Shown here: positions 1 to 6,517 of the stretch, piece after piece
Layout of the letters: each line of letters starts with the position of its first letter
Numbering within the stretch: position 1 is the stretch's first letter
NCBI RefSeq assembly: GCF_003634615.1
Contig: NZ_RBKX01000001.1
Span: 1,116,001-1,180,000 of the forward strand
DNA: 64,000 bases
Reading direction: 5' to 3'
Source of the DNA: Flavobacterium sp. 102
GTDB lineage: Bacteria > Bacteroidota > Bacteroidia > Flavobacteriales > Flavobacteriaceae
Made by a program: the position numbers and the translations under genes
The notes under the pieces: model-generated
The model's database searches: none
The model's input: the letters and a program-made list of their open reading frames with translations, nothing else
What the model was told of the DNA's origin: nothing

Positions 1-550
1 GCTGCTTATCGATTATTTTTTTGAATTTATAAGCAGCCGAATCAATTTTAGCGATTTTATCTTTGGTTGCAGCATTGACAAAAACAGTATCAATTTTGCC
101 CGAAATAGAATCAGGATTGGCAGTTACCAATAATTTATTATACGTTTTATATTGAAAAGTATTGAGTTTTTTTTCGGGATTGTTGGCCTCTTTTTGTCTG
201 ATTACCTTTTTGATAATGCTGTTGGCCGGATTTTCACGGGATAAAACTACTTCTTTCAGTTCGTCTGTTTTTGGCGAAAGCCTAATGTTGAAGTACGTTT
301 TTTTTTCAAAAAGCGAAATAGTCTGTGAAGCATAGCCAACATAAGAAATGGTAAGTGCTTCCGGTTGCGATGTCAAATCCAAATGAAATTTTCCATCGAC
401 ATCAGTTATCGTTGCCGTGCCATTTCCGGTGGTGATGTTTGCAAAGGGTAAGGGTTTTTTATTTTCCGCATCTTTAACCACGCCATTGACTTGAAATTGA
501 GCCTGAAGCGATAGGGTGAAGAAAGAAAAGAAAATTAGCAGTTGCTTCAT
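1..550 (-). CDS. DUF5686 / carboxypeptidase-regulatory-like protein, N-terminal part only (runs off the left edge)
   Basis: Reading the minus strand from the ATG at 548-550 gives 183 open codons to the window edge, so the C-terminus is missing. The first 18 residues (MKQLLIFFSFFTLSLQAQ) are a clear signal peptide. Residues about 20-100 look like a CarboxypepD_reg-like beta-sandwich (VNGVVKDAENKKPLPFANI). The following SRENPANSIIKKVI stretch is typical of the DUF5686 family, large outer-membrane-associated Bacteroidota proteins of unknown function that normally exceed 800 residues. The family call comes from remembered patterns, not from a search. Confidence 0.75.
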   Translation of the reverse strand, partial: MKQLLIFFSFFTLSLQAQFQVNGVVKDAENKKPLPFANITTGNGTATITDVDGKFHLDLTSQPEALTISYVGYASQTISLFEKKTYFNIRLSPKTDELKEVVLSRENPANSIIKKVIRQKEANNPEKKLNTFQYKTYNKLLVTANPDSISGKIDTVFVNAATKDKIAKIDSAAYKFKKIIDKQ

Positions 551-634
551 TTGAAAGGGATTGGCACAATCGCTTACAAAAATAGGAATAAAAAAATCCG
601 TACGAGACGGATTTTAATATTGAATTAACAAAAG

Positions 635-1195
635 TTACACTTTCATGATTTCGGCTTCTTTAACAGCCAAATGTTCATCAATTTTTCTGATGAATGCATC
701 GGTTAGTTTTTGAACATCGTCTTCAGCGGTTTTACAAATGTCTTCTGAAGTTCCGTCTTTCTCTAATTTTTTGATATCAGTGTTGGCATCTTTACGCGCA
801 TTTCTGATTCCGATTTTGGCGTCTTCTGCTTCTGCTTTGGCTTGTTTTACCAAGTCGCGTCTTCTTTCTTCGGTCAAAGCGGGAACACTGATGATGATGT
901 TATCACCATTGTTCATTGGGTTAAACCCAAGATTAGCAATCATAATTGCTTTCTCAATTGGGTGCAACATATTTTTTTCCCAAGGCGTAACCGTAATCGT
1001 TCTTGCATCGGGCACATTGATGTTGGCTACCTGAGACAGTGGCGTTTGTGAACCATAATAATCTACAAAAACACCGCCTAACATTTGAGGCGTAGCTTTT
1101 CCGGCGCGGATGTTTAAAAATTCTTTTTCTAAATGCGCAATAGAACCTTCCATTGATTCTTTTGTGCTGTCTAAAATAAATTCAATTTCTTCCAT
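635..1195 (-). CDS. frr: Ribosome recycling factor
   Basis: A 186-residue protein, the usual RRF length (about 185), that with EF-G splits post-termination ribosomes in the cytoplasm. The N-terminus (LEKEFLNIRAGKATP), the central VNINVPDART-type region and the LTEERRRDLVKQAK helix are characteristic RRF segments. It lies 78 nt downstream of pyrH on the same strand, the classic pyrH-frr order, and is probably cotranscribed with it. The space between the two genes is filled almost exactly by octamer repeats. No defect is visible. Confidence 0.97.
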   Translation of the reverse strand: MEEIEFILDSTKESMEGSIAHLEKEFLNIRAGKATPQMLGGVFVDYYGSQTPLSQVANINVPDARTITVTPWEKNMLHPIEKAIMIANLGFNPMNNGDNIIISVPALTEERRRDLVKQAKAEAEDAKIGIRNARKDANTDIKKLEKDGTSEDICKTAEDDVQKLTDAFIRKIDEHLAVKEAEIMKV

Positions 1196-1273
1196 TTTCT
1201 GATTTAGATTTTTAGATAGTTAGACTGACTTAGATAGTTAGACCTTTCTAATAATCTAATAAGTCTAATTGGT
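1196..1273. repeat. Octamer tandem array between pyrH and frr
   Basis: Units TTAGATTT (1204-1211), TTAGATAG (1212-1219) and TTAGACTG (1220-1227) follow one another directly. After two extra bases come TTAGATAG (1230-1237) and TTAGACCT (1238-1245), then inverted TCTAATAA-type units up to the pyrH stop. The two orientations can fold back on each other as a hairpin in the pyrH-frr transcript. Confidence 0.85.
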
Positions 1274-1981
1274 CTATATTTTAACTACAGTTCCTATATT
1301 TTCGCCTTCGCAAATTTTCAATAAATTTCCTTTTTGATTCATATCGAATACTACGATTGGCAACTCATTTTCTTGGCTTAAAGTGAAAGCCGTTGAATCC
1401 ATTACGTTCAATCCTTTTTTGATGACATCATCAAAACTGATACTTTCAAATTTCACCGCATTGGCATTTTTTTCAGGATCAGAATCGTAGATTCCGTCAA
1501 CGCGAGTTCCTTTCAAAATCACATCGGCATGGACTTCAACGCCGCGTAAAACAGCCGCAGTATCAGTGGTAAAGTAGGGATTTCCTGTTCCGGCTCCGAA
1601 GATTACGATTCTGCCTTTTTCCAGGTGACGAACTGCTCTTCTTTTGATATAGGGTTCAGCGATGGCTTCGATTTTTAAAGCCGTTTGCAAACGGGTTAGC
1701 ATTCCTTTGTCTTCCAAAGCGCCTTGTAAAGCCATTCCGTTAATAACGGTAGCCAACATTCCCATATAATCGCCTTGCACTCTGTCCATACCATTGCTGG
1801 CACCGGCAACTCCTCTAAAAATATTTCCACCACCAATAACGATGGCAATTTCTACGCCTTTAGAATGTATTTCTTTAATCTCTTCGGCATATTCGGCTAA
1901 GCGTTTTGGATCAATCCCGTATTGTCTGTCGCCCATGAGCGCTTCACCACTTAGTTTTAGAAGAATCCTTTTGTATTTCAT
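1274..1981 (-). CDS. pyrH: UMP kinase
   Basis: A 235-residue amino-acid-kinase-fold enzyme that phosphorylates UMP to UDP, the normal bacterial length. Visible motifs are [10 protein letters not shown] near the N-terminus, the glycine loop GGGNIFRG (residues about 50-57) and [13 protein letters not shown] (131-143), which contributes to nucleotide binding. It starts the pyrH-frr pair. A candidate -7 element TATATTTG lies at 2167-2174 on the minus strand, giving a leader of roughly 185 nt that carries two hairpins and a dispersed repeat. Confidence 0.97.
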   Translation of the reverse strand: MKYKRILLKLSGEALMGDRQYGIDPKRLAEYAEEIKEIHSKGVEIAIVIGGGNIFRGVAGASNGMDRVQGDYMGMLATVINGMALQGALEDKGMLTRLQTALKIEAIAEPYIKRRAVRHLEKGRIVIFGAGTGNPYFTTDTAAVLRGVEVHADVILKGTRVDGIYDSDPEKNANAVKFESISFDDVIKKGLNVMDSTAFTLSQENELPIVVFDMNQKGNLLKICEGENIGTVVKI

Positions 1982-2281
1982 TCCCGTTTATTTTTGTTTG
2001 GTTTTGAGTCATGCTGTCGCTTGCGCTCAAGTCATTACTCTTTATAATATTTAGGTGTGTTTTTTATAAATCACATTTCGGTTATAAAAACCGAATGTCC
2101 ACTGGACATTTATTTCATACAGTTCGACCTTCGGTCTCGTGTCTCCTCTTAATCTCAAATGTGATGCAAATATAAACATATTCTGTTTTTGTATCGTATT
2201 CGTTAAAAATAATGTTAAGTAACATTTATTACTTTTTTATCCTTGGTGGTTTTGTAGCTTTGTGGCATCAAATTCAAATTT
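1982..2281. promoter_or_regulatory. Divergent regulatory region between pyrH and the thioredoxin-like gene
   Basis: This 300-nt gap has no ORF of interest. It holds a minus-strand TATATTTG (2167-2174) for pyrH and a plus-strand TAGCTTTG (2255-2262) for the downstream gene, both fitting the Bacteroidota -7 consensus TAnnTTTG. Two perfect hairpins sit in the pyrH leader: TTCGGTT/AACCGAA (2077-2083 and 2089-2095) and AATGTCC/GGACATT (2094-2100 and 2104-2110). They share two bases, so they would be alternative folds. A dispersed hairpin repeat lies at 2119-2139. Confidence 0.6.
2119..2139 (-). repeat. Short dispersed hairpin repeat, copy 1 (pyrH leader)
   Basis: On the plus strand this reads ACAGTTCGACC, a TTC loop, then GGTCTCG; GACC and GGTC pair. 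The same element occurs at 27180-27203 and, modified, at 60504-60526, each time in the same orientation relative to a minus-strand gene. Confidence 0.7.
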
Positions 2282-2902
2282 ATGGTAGCCATTATCCAAG
2301 ACAGTTTAGCTAAAAGTCATTCTTACACCGAATATAGGAATATAGTTTCTTCGCTTTTGAAAGAAGGAAAGTCAACCGGAAATGAGCAATCAGAAGCCTT
2401 GACGCATTATTCCGAATTGAATGAAACGCGTATGAATCGTTTGGAGAAAACCATCAAAATCACCGATGAGTTTGCTGAAAAATTACACCAATTGCAAGGC
2501 GAATACCTTTGGTTAGTGATTTCCGAAGGTTGGTGTGGCGATGCGGCCCAACTTACCCCCATTTTTTACAAGATGGCTGAACTTTCGCCAAAAATCGAAC
2601 TTAAAATGGTGTTTCGAGATGAGAATGATGATTTGATGAATTTGTTTCTAACAAATGGCGCGAGAAGCATTCCAAAACTGATTATTCTAGACAAAAATAC
2701 TTTAGAAGTTTTAGGCGATTTTGGGCCAAGACCACAAGGTGCCAAACAATTAATTTTAGATTATAAAGCAGAACATGGTTTGGTAGATGAAACCGCTAAA
2801 ACCAATTTACAATTGTGGTATTTGCACGATAAAGGATTATCAACGCAACAAGAAATTATGGCATTGATGTCGGCGTTTGAATTAAAACACGATATAGTTT
2901 AG
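2282..2902 (+). CDS. Thioredoxin-family protein (Thioredoxin_9-like) with a single active-site cysteine
   Basis: A 206-residue cytoplasmic protein without a signal peptide. The thioredoxin-like core runs from about residue 70: a beta-strand WLVISEG, then W84-C85-G86-D87 where thioredoxin has WCGPC, and the cis-proline loop SIPKLIILD (P131). Only C85 is present, so a classical dithiol exchange is not possible; monothiol chemistry or a non-redox role is likely. A plus-strand TAGCTTTG lies 19 nt before the ATG. The 3' end overlaps the convergent next gene by 21 nt. Confidence 0.8.
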   Translation: MVAIIQDSLAKSHSYTEYRNIVSSLLKEGKSTGNEQSEALTHYSELNETRMNRLEKTIKITDEFAEKLHQLQGEYLWLVISEGWCGDAAQLTPIFYKMAELSPKIELKMVFRDENDDLMNLFLTNGARSIPKLIILDKNTLEVLGDFGPRPQGAKQLILDYKAEHGLVDETAKTNLQLWYLHDKGLSTQQEIMALMSAFELKHDIV

Positions 2903-3445
2903 TCCGATAACAAAGCTGCCAATTCTTTCGGGCGTGATTTTAGAAAAACCATATTGGCACAATTCAATATACAATCCAAAGCCACTTTCCTCGTCTTCGA
3001 CACCCAAACTTATTTTTTTAAAATTGCCTGATAATTTGTCGCCACTAATAGAAAGTGCTCTACCATAGCCAACTTCTGAGGTAATCCGCATTTCTTCGGT
3101 AATTCTTGGACTTAGGCGAAATGTTCCGAAAACGGGCACTACAACCAAACAACGGTTGGCTTTCCAGTCGATTCCGATGTTCATACCTACGCCAATCCAC
3201 TTGTCTAAATGTGTCCCAATTCCGGCTCTGGCACTTATTCCATCTAAGAGAAAAAAAGGCTCTTTTTCACCGGTATAAGGATCGATTTCGCCGGCATATT
3301 GATTCACTCTCAACGGAGCTGAAACTTCAAATTTTGTGTAAAATGGTTTAGGATCTTCAATATATTTTCTCGGTTTCACTTCTTCGTCTTGGGCAAAGCC
3401 AAATTGAAAAACTAATAAAAGAAAAAGAAGTAGTTTAGACTTCAT
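2882..3445 (-). CDS. Secreted/periplasmic hypothetical protein
   Basis: I chose the ATG at 3443-3445 because it begins directly with a signal peptide (MKSKLLLFLLLVFQFGFAQ); a longer frame starting at 3472 would add nine polar residues in front. The mature protein of about 168 residues is rich in beta-strand-like stretches with alternating hydrophobics and ends in an aromatic residue (NYIVF), as in small outer-membrane barrels, but I do not recognise a family. It overlaps the end of truB by 11 nt, so it is probably the last gene of the ftsX-uppP-truB operon. Confidence 0.65.
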   Translation of the reverse strand: MKSKLLLFLLLVFQFGFAQDEEVKPRKYIEDPKPFYTKFEVSAPLRVNQYAGEIDPYTGEKEPFFLLDGISARAGIGTHLDKWIGVGMNIGIDWKANRCLVVVPVFGTFRLSPRITEEMRITSEVGYGRALSISGDKLSGNFKKISLGVEDEESGFGLYIELCQYGFSKITPERIGSFVIGLNYIVF

Positions 3446-4139
3446 CTGAATTGATTTTTTGTTCAAATTCATGAGGCGTAATACCGTTGTCTACTGAATA
3501 ATCGCCAATCTTAGTTCGGCGTAAAACCGATAAATAGCCGCCGGAATGTAAAGCTTTTCCAAAATCAAAAGCCAGCGAACGAATATAAGTACCTTTGCTA
3601 CAGCTTACTCTAAAATCAATTTCCGGCAAAGCGATTCGCGTGATTTCAAATTCATGTATCGTTGTTTTTCGGGCTTGAATTTCCACTTCTTCTCCGGCGC
3701 GAGCGTGTTCGTACAATCGGATTCCATCTTTTTTGATGGCCGAAAACACCGGTGGTTTTTGGTCAATTTCACCCAAAAATTGCTGAATTGTTGTCTGGAT
3801 TAATTCAGCGGTAATATGTTCCGTTGGAAAAGTCGCGTTTACTTCGGTTTCTAAATCATACGATGGCGTAGTCGCGCCAACCGTAATGGTTCCGGTATAT
3901 TCTTTGGCTTGACCTTGAATTTCGGTAATTTTTTTGGTAAATTTTCCGGTGCAAACAATCAGTAAACCAGTCGCCAAAGGATCTAAAGTTCCGGCGTGAC
4001 CAATTTTGAATTTCTTAGGAAGATTGTATTGTCGTTTTAGTATGTACTTCAATTTGTTCACCGCTTGAAACGAAGACCAAGTCAAAGGTTTGTCAATTAA
4101 AAGGACTTGACCTTCTAAAAAATCTTCAGCAGTTTTCAA
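3435..4139 (-). CDS. truB: tRNA pseudouridine(55) synthase
   Basis: A 234-residue enzyme that isomerises U55 in the T-loop of tRNA. The catalytic motif GHAGTLDPLATGLL is present with the nucleophilic aspartate at D53, and the CSKGTYIRSLA motif lies near residue 180. It is shorter than the E. coli enzyme because the C-terminal PUA-like part is minimal, as in other Bacteroidota. It follows uppP by 3 nt and belongs to the conserved ftsX-DUF3098-uppP-truB run. Confidence 0.96.
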   Translation of the reverse strand: MKTAEDFLEGQVLLIDKPLTWSSFQAVNKLKYILKRQYNLPKKFKIGHAGTLDPLATGLLIVCTGKFTKKITEIQGQAKEYTGTITVGATTPSYDLETEVNATFPTEHITAELIQTTIQQFLGEIDQKPPVFSAIKKDGIRLYEHARAGEEVEIQARKTTIHEFEITRIALPEIDFRVSCSKGTYIRSLAFDFGKALHSGGYLSVLRRTKIGDYSVDNGITPHEFEQKINSDEV

Positions 4140-4142
4140 TAT

Positions 4143-4952
4143 CTATTTATTTAAAGAGAAATAGGCTAACAAGATAACACCGGCTACAATTCGGTAATAA
4201 CCCCAAGGTTTGAAACCATATTTTTTAATGATGCCAATAAAGAATTTGATGGCAATTATGGCTACAATAAAAGCGACAATGTTACCAACCAAAAACATTT
4301 TTAGGTTATCAGGAGATTGTGTCAACAATTCATATCCTTTGAGTTGAGAGGTTTCATAAGTTTTCAAAAACAAAGAATAAGTCGTCACCGCCAACATCGT
4401 TGGAACCGCTAAAAAGAAAGAGAATTCCGCAGCCGTTTCTCTCGTCAATCCTTGTTGCATACCGCCAATAATAGAAGCTGCCGAACGACTCGTGCCGGGC
4501 ATCATCGCTAAACATTGCCAAAAGCCTATCGTAACCGCTTTTTTGATGGTAATGTCTTCTTCGTGAGCGACGGTCGGACTGTGAAAACGACCATCAATAA
4601 ACAATAAAACAATACCGCCAATAATGAGCACAATTGCAATTGGGATAGGATTTCCAAGGACTGCGTCAATTTTATCATCAAATATTTTTCCTAAAACTAA
4701 GGCCGGAATAACGGCGCAAGCCAATTTGATATAAAAGTTAATCTTGCGGAAATCAAAGAACTTTTTCCAGTACAAAGCCACTACGGCTAAGATGGCGCCA
4801 AACTGTATCGAAACTTGAAACAATTTCACAAAATCATCTTCCTGAATGCCAAAAAAAGAACTGGTAAAAATCATATGAGCCGTCGAAGAAACCGGTAAGT
4901 ATTCGGTTAAACCTTCAACAATGGCGATAAGTATCGCTTGAATGTAATCCAT
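4143..4952 (-). CDS. uppP: Undecaprenyl-diphosphatase
   Basis: A 269-residue integral membrane protein (about eight hydrophobic segments) that recycles the lipid carrier for peptidoglycan and O-antigen synthesis by removing one phosphate from undecaprenyl diphosphate. The BacA/UppP motifs EGLTEYLPVSSTAH (residues 13-26) and PGTSRSA (around 154-160), which hold the catalytic Glu, His and Arg, are intact. An octamer repeat array begins three bases before its start codon. Confidence 0.96.
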   Translation of the reverse strand: MDYIQAILIAIVEGLTEYLPVSSTAHMIFTSSFFGIQEDDFVKLFQVSIQFGAILAVVALYWKKFFDFRKINFYIKLACAVIPALVLGKIFDDKIDAVLGNPIPIAIVLIIGGIVLLFIDGRFHSPTVAHEEDITIKKAVTIGFWQCLAMMPGTSRSAASIIGGMQQGLTRETAAEFSFFLAVPTMLAVTTYSLFLKTYETSQLKGYELLTQSPDNLKMFLVGNIVAFIVAIIAIKFFIGIIKKYGFKPWGYYRIVAGVILLAYFSLNK

Positions 4953-4955
4953 TGG

Positions 4956-5055
4956 TTAGATTGTTAGATGATTAGATTATTAGATTGTTAGATTTTTGCT
5001 TTGGTTGATTGTAAAGGTCCAATTATCCAAAAATCTAATAATCCAACAATCTGAG
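4956..5055. repeat. Inverted pair of octamer tandem arrays upstream of uppP
   Basis: Five exact 8-bp steps (TTAGATTG, TTAGATGA, TTAGATTA, TTAGATTG, TTAGATTT) occupy 4956-4995. After a spacer come the reverse orientation units AATCTAAT, AATCCAAC, AATCTGAG (5032-5055). The arms are complementary enough to form a long imperfect hairpin between DUF3098 and uppP. Confidence 0.85.
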
Positions 5056-5058
5056 AAG

Positions 5059-5295
5059 TTATTTACTTTTCTTAAATATCGAATAAATAGTTATCCCGAA
5101 ACCAATCAAAACTACCGTTGGTGCTAAACGAATTCTTTGAAAATTAAAAACGGCATCGTTCCAAACTTTCGGGTCATCGCTTCCGCCACCGCTCATTAGA
5201 ATAAATCCAACGGCAATCACGGCCATACCGATTAATAATATTTTGTAGTTCGCCTTCTCAAAAAGGAAATCCGGTTGTTGCTCGTTATTTTTCAT
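5059..5295 (-). CDS. DUF3098 small membrane protein
   Basis: A 78-residue protein with two hydrophobic helices (about residues 17-35 and 57-72) joined by a glycine/aspartate-rich loop (GGGSDDPK). DUF3098 proteins are found in Bacteroidota between ftsX and uppP, exactly the position seen here; their function is unknown. The neighbourhood suggests a role near the cell-wall or division machinery, which is inference only. Confidence 0.85.
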   Translation of the reverse strand: MKNNEQQPDFLFEKANYKILLIGMAVIAVGFILMSGGGSDDPKVWNDAVFNFQRIRLAPTVVLIGFGITIYSIFKKSK

Positions 5296-5327
5296 CTTAT
5301 GTTGAATGTTTTTATTTGTTTTTTAAC

Positions 5328-5355
5328 TGAACACTGCCTTCTGGGCACTGAACAC
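5328..5355. repeat. Heptamer array TGAACAC at the ftsX stop codon
   Basis: Four 7-bp steps (TGAACAC, TGCCTTC, TGGGCAC, TGAACAC) fill 5328-5355 and touch the ftsX stop codon. On the opposite strand the unit reads GTGTTCA, the same unit as the array inside leuS at 8130-8157. Confidence 0.75.
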
Positions 5356-6230
5356 TAATATAAATCGTCTGTTCTTAAATTCAAAAAGCGTTGCGTTGCA
5401 AAGTAAGTGCTGATCCAAGTAATCACAATACCCATAATCAAAACACCCAACAACACTACGCCAATTGACAATTGGTCTTCCATAATCCCCAAATTCGGGA
5501 AGTTAAATTGTATGTAAACCAGCAAACCAATCAAAGCCAAAATAGCCAAAACAGCCCCAATAAATCCAAGAATTACGCTGGTTTTGATAAAGGGTTTCCG
5601 AATGAAGGATTTGGTTGCGCCAACCATTTGCATCGTTTTAATGATAAATCTATTAGCGTAAATCGAAAGTCGCAGCGAACTGTTAATCAGCAATACCGAA
5701 ACAAATGCAAAAACACCCGTAACAATCAAAATCCACATACTGATATTTTTGATGTTGTCGTTCACCAAAGTCACCAGTTGCTTGTCATATACAATATCAG
5801 CCACCATTTCGTTTTTACGCAAACGGTTTTCAATTTTGGCAATTTCTATATTGTTTACATAATCAGCTTTCAAGTGAATATCAACCGAATTCTGCAACGG
5901 ATTCACACCCAAAAACTGCATAAAATCCTCGCCAATTACTTCTTTGTGTTGCATTGCCGCTTGCTCTTTGGAAACGTATTCAAAAGATTTGGCAAATTTT
6001 GCCGTCTTCATTTCTTCAGTAAAAGCCTTCGTGATCGAGTCATTGGCTTCATTTTTAAAGAAAACCGTCATCGCAATTTCTTCCTTGAAATTGTCTGATA
6101 AACGCTTGGAATTGATGACAAAAAGCCCCAAAGTTCCCAATAAAAACAACACCAAAAAGATACTCAACACGACCGAAAAATAGGAGGTAATTACCCTGCG
6201 TTTTTGAAACTTTTCAAATGAGTCTGACAT
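5355..6230 (-). CDS. ftsX: Cell-division ABC transporter permease FtsX
   Basis: A 291-residue FtsX: a cytoplasmic N-terminal stretch (MSDSFEKFQKRRVITSYF), one transmembrane helix, an extracellular domain of about 110 residues, then three more helices with the NSSLRLSIYANRFIIKTMQMVGATKSFIRKPF coupling region between helices two and three. I place the start at the ATG 6228-6230 because the 17 residues that an upstream ATG would add are atypical of the family. FtsX with FtsE controls peptidoglycan hydrolases at the septum. No ftsE is adjacent, which is usual in Bacteroidota. Confidence 0.93.
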   Translation of the reverse strand: MSDSFEKFQKRRVITSYFSVVLSIFLVLFLLGTLGLFVINSKRLSDNFKEEIAMTVFFKNEANDSITKAFTEEMKTAKFAKSFEYVSKEQAAMQHKEVIGEDFMQFLGVNPLQNSVDIHLKADYVNNIEIAKIENRLRKNEMVADIVYDKQLVTLVNDNIKNISMWILIVTGVFAFVSVLLINSSLRLSIYANRFIIKTMQMVGATKSFIRKPFIKTSVILGFIGAVLAILALIGLLVYIQFNFPNLGIMEDQLSIGVVLLGVLIMGIVITWISTYFATQRFLNLRTDDLY

Positions 6231-6517
6231 AAACAGTGATTTAAGCCGTAAAAATAGTAAAGAAAATTGTTTAACGTACAAACTTTTAACTTAATTATAT
6301 TAAATGTAAATTTGTCGCTTAAAATTCTTTAGAAGCGAATGGTTCAGGCAGTTTCAGCCAGCCATTTTCCCGCTTTCCGCAGTATCTTTTTTGTCACGTC
6401 GAGCGCAGTCGAGACGCCTTATTTAAAAAAGGATACTTGCTTCAATCGGGGCTAAAAAGTAAACGAATCAAAAAACCTTAGAACCTTAGCGCCTCAGTGC
6501 CTTAGAACCTTATAGTA
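6231..6517 (+). repeat. Intergenic region with dispersed repeat copy A and a CCTTAG octamer array before leuS
   Basis: About 6360-6455 is one copy of a dispersed intergenic repeat: CCCGCTTTCCGCA near one end, an inner inverted segment GTCGAGCGCAGTCGAGAC, then AAAAAAGGATA and CTTCAATCGGGGCTAA at the other end. Positions 6476-6515 hold five 8-bp units (CCTTAGAA, CCTTAGCG, CCTCAGTG, CCTTAGAA, CCTTATAG) ending two bases before the leuS ATG. No clear TAnnTTTG element was seen, so the leuS promoter is unassigned. Confidence 0.7.

Noticed and set aside
2882-2902. Overlap of the thioredoxin-like and the next gene as a frameshift
   Set aside because: Both frames are complete and convergent; a 21-nt tail-to-tail overlap is ordinary.
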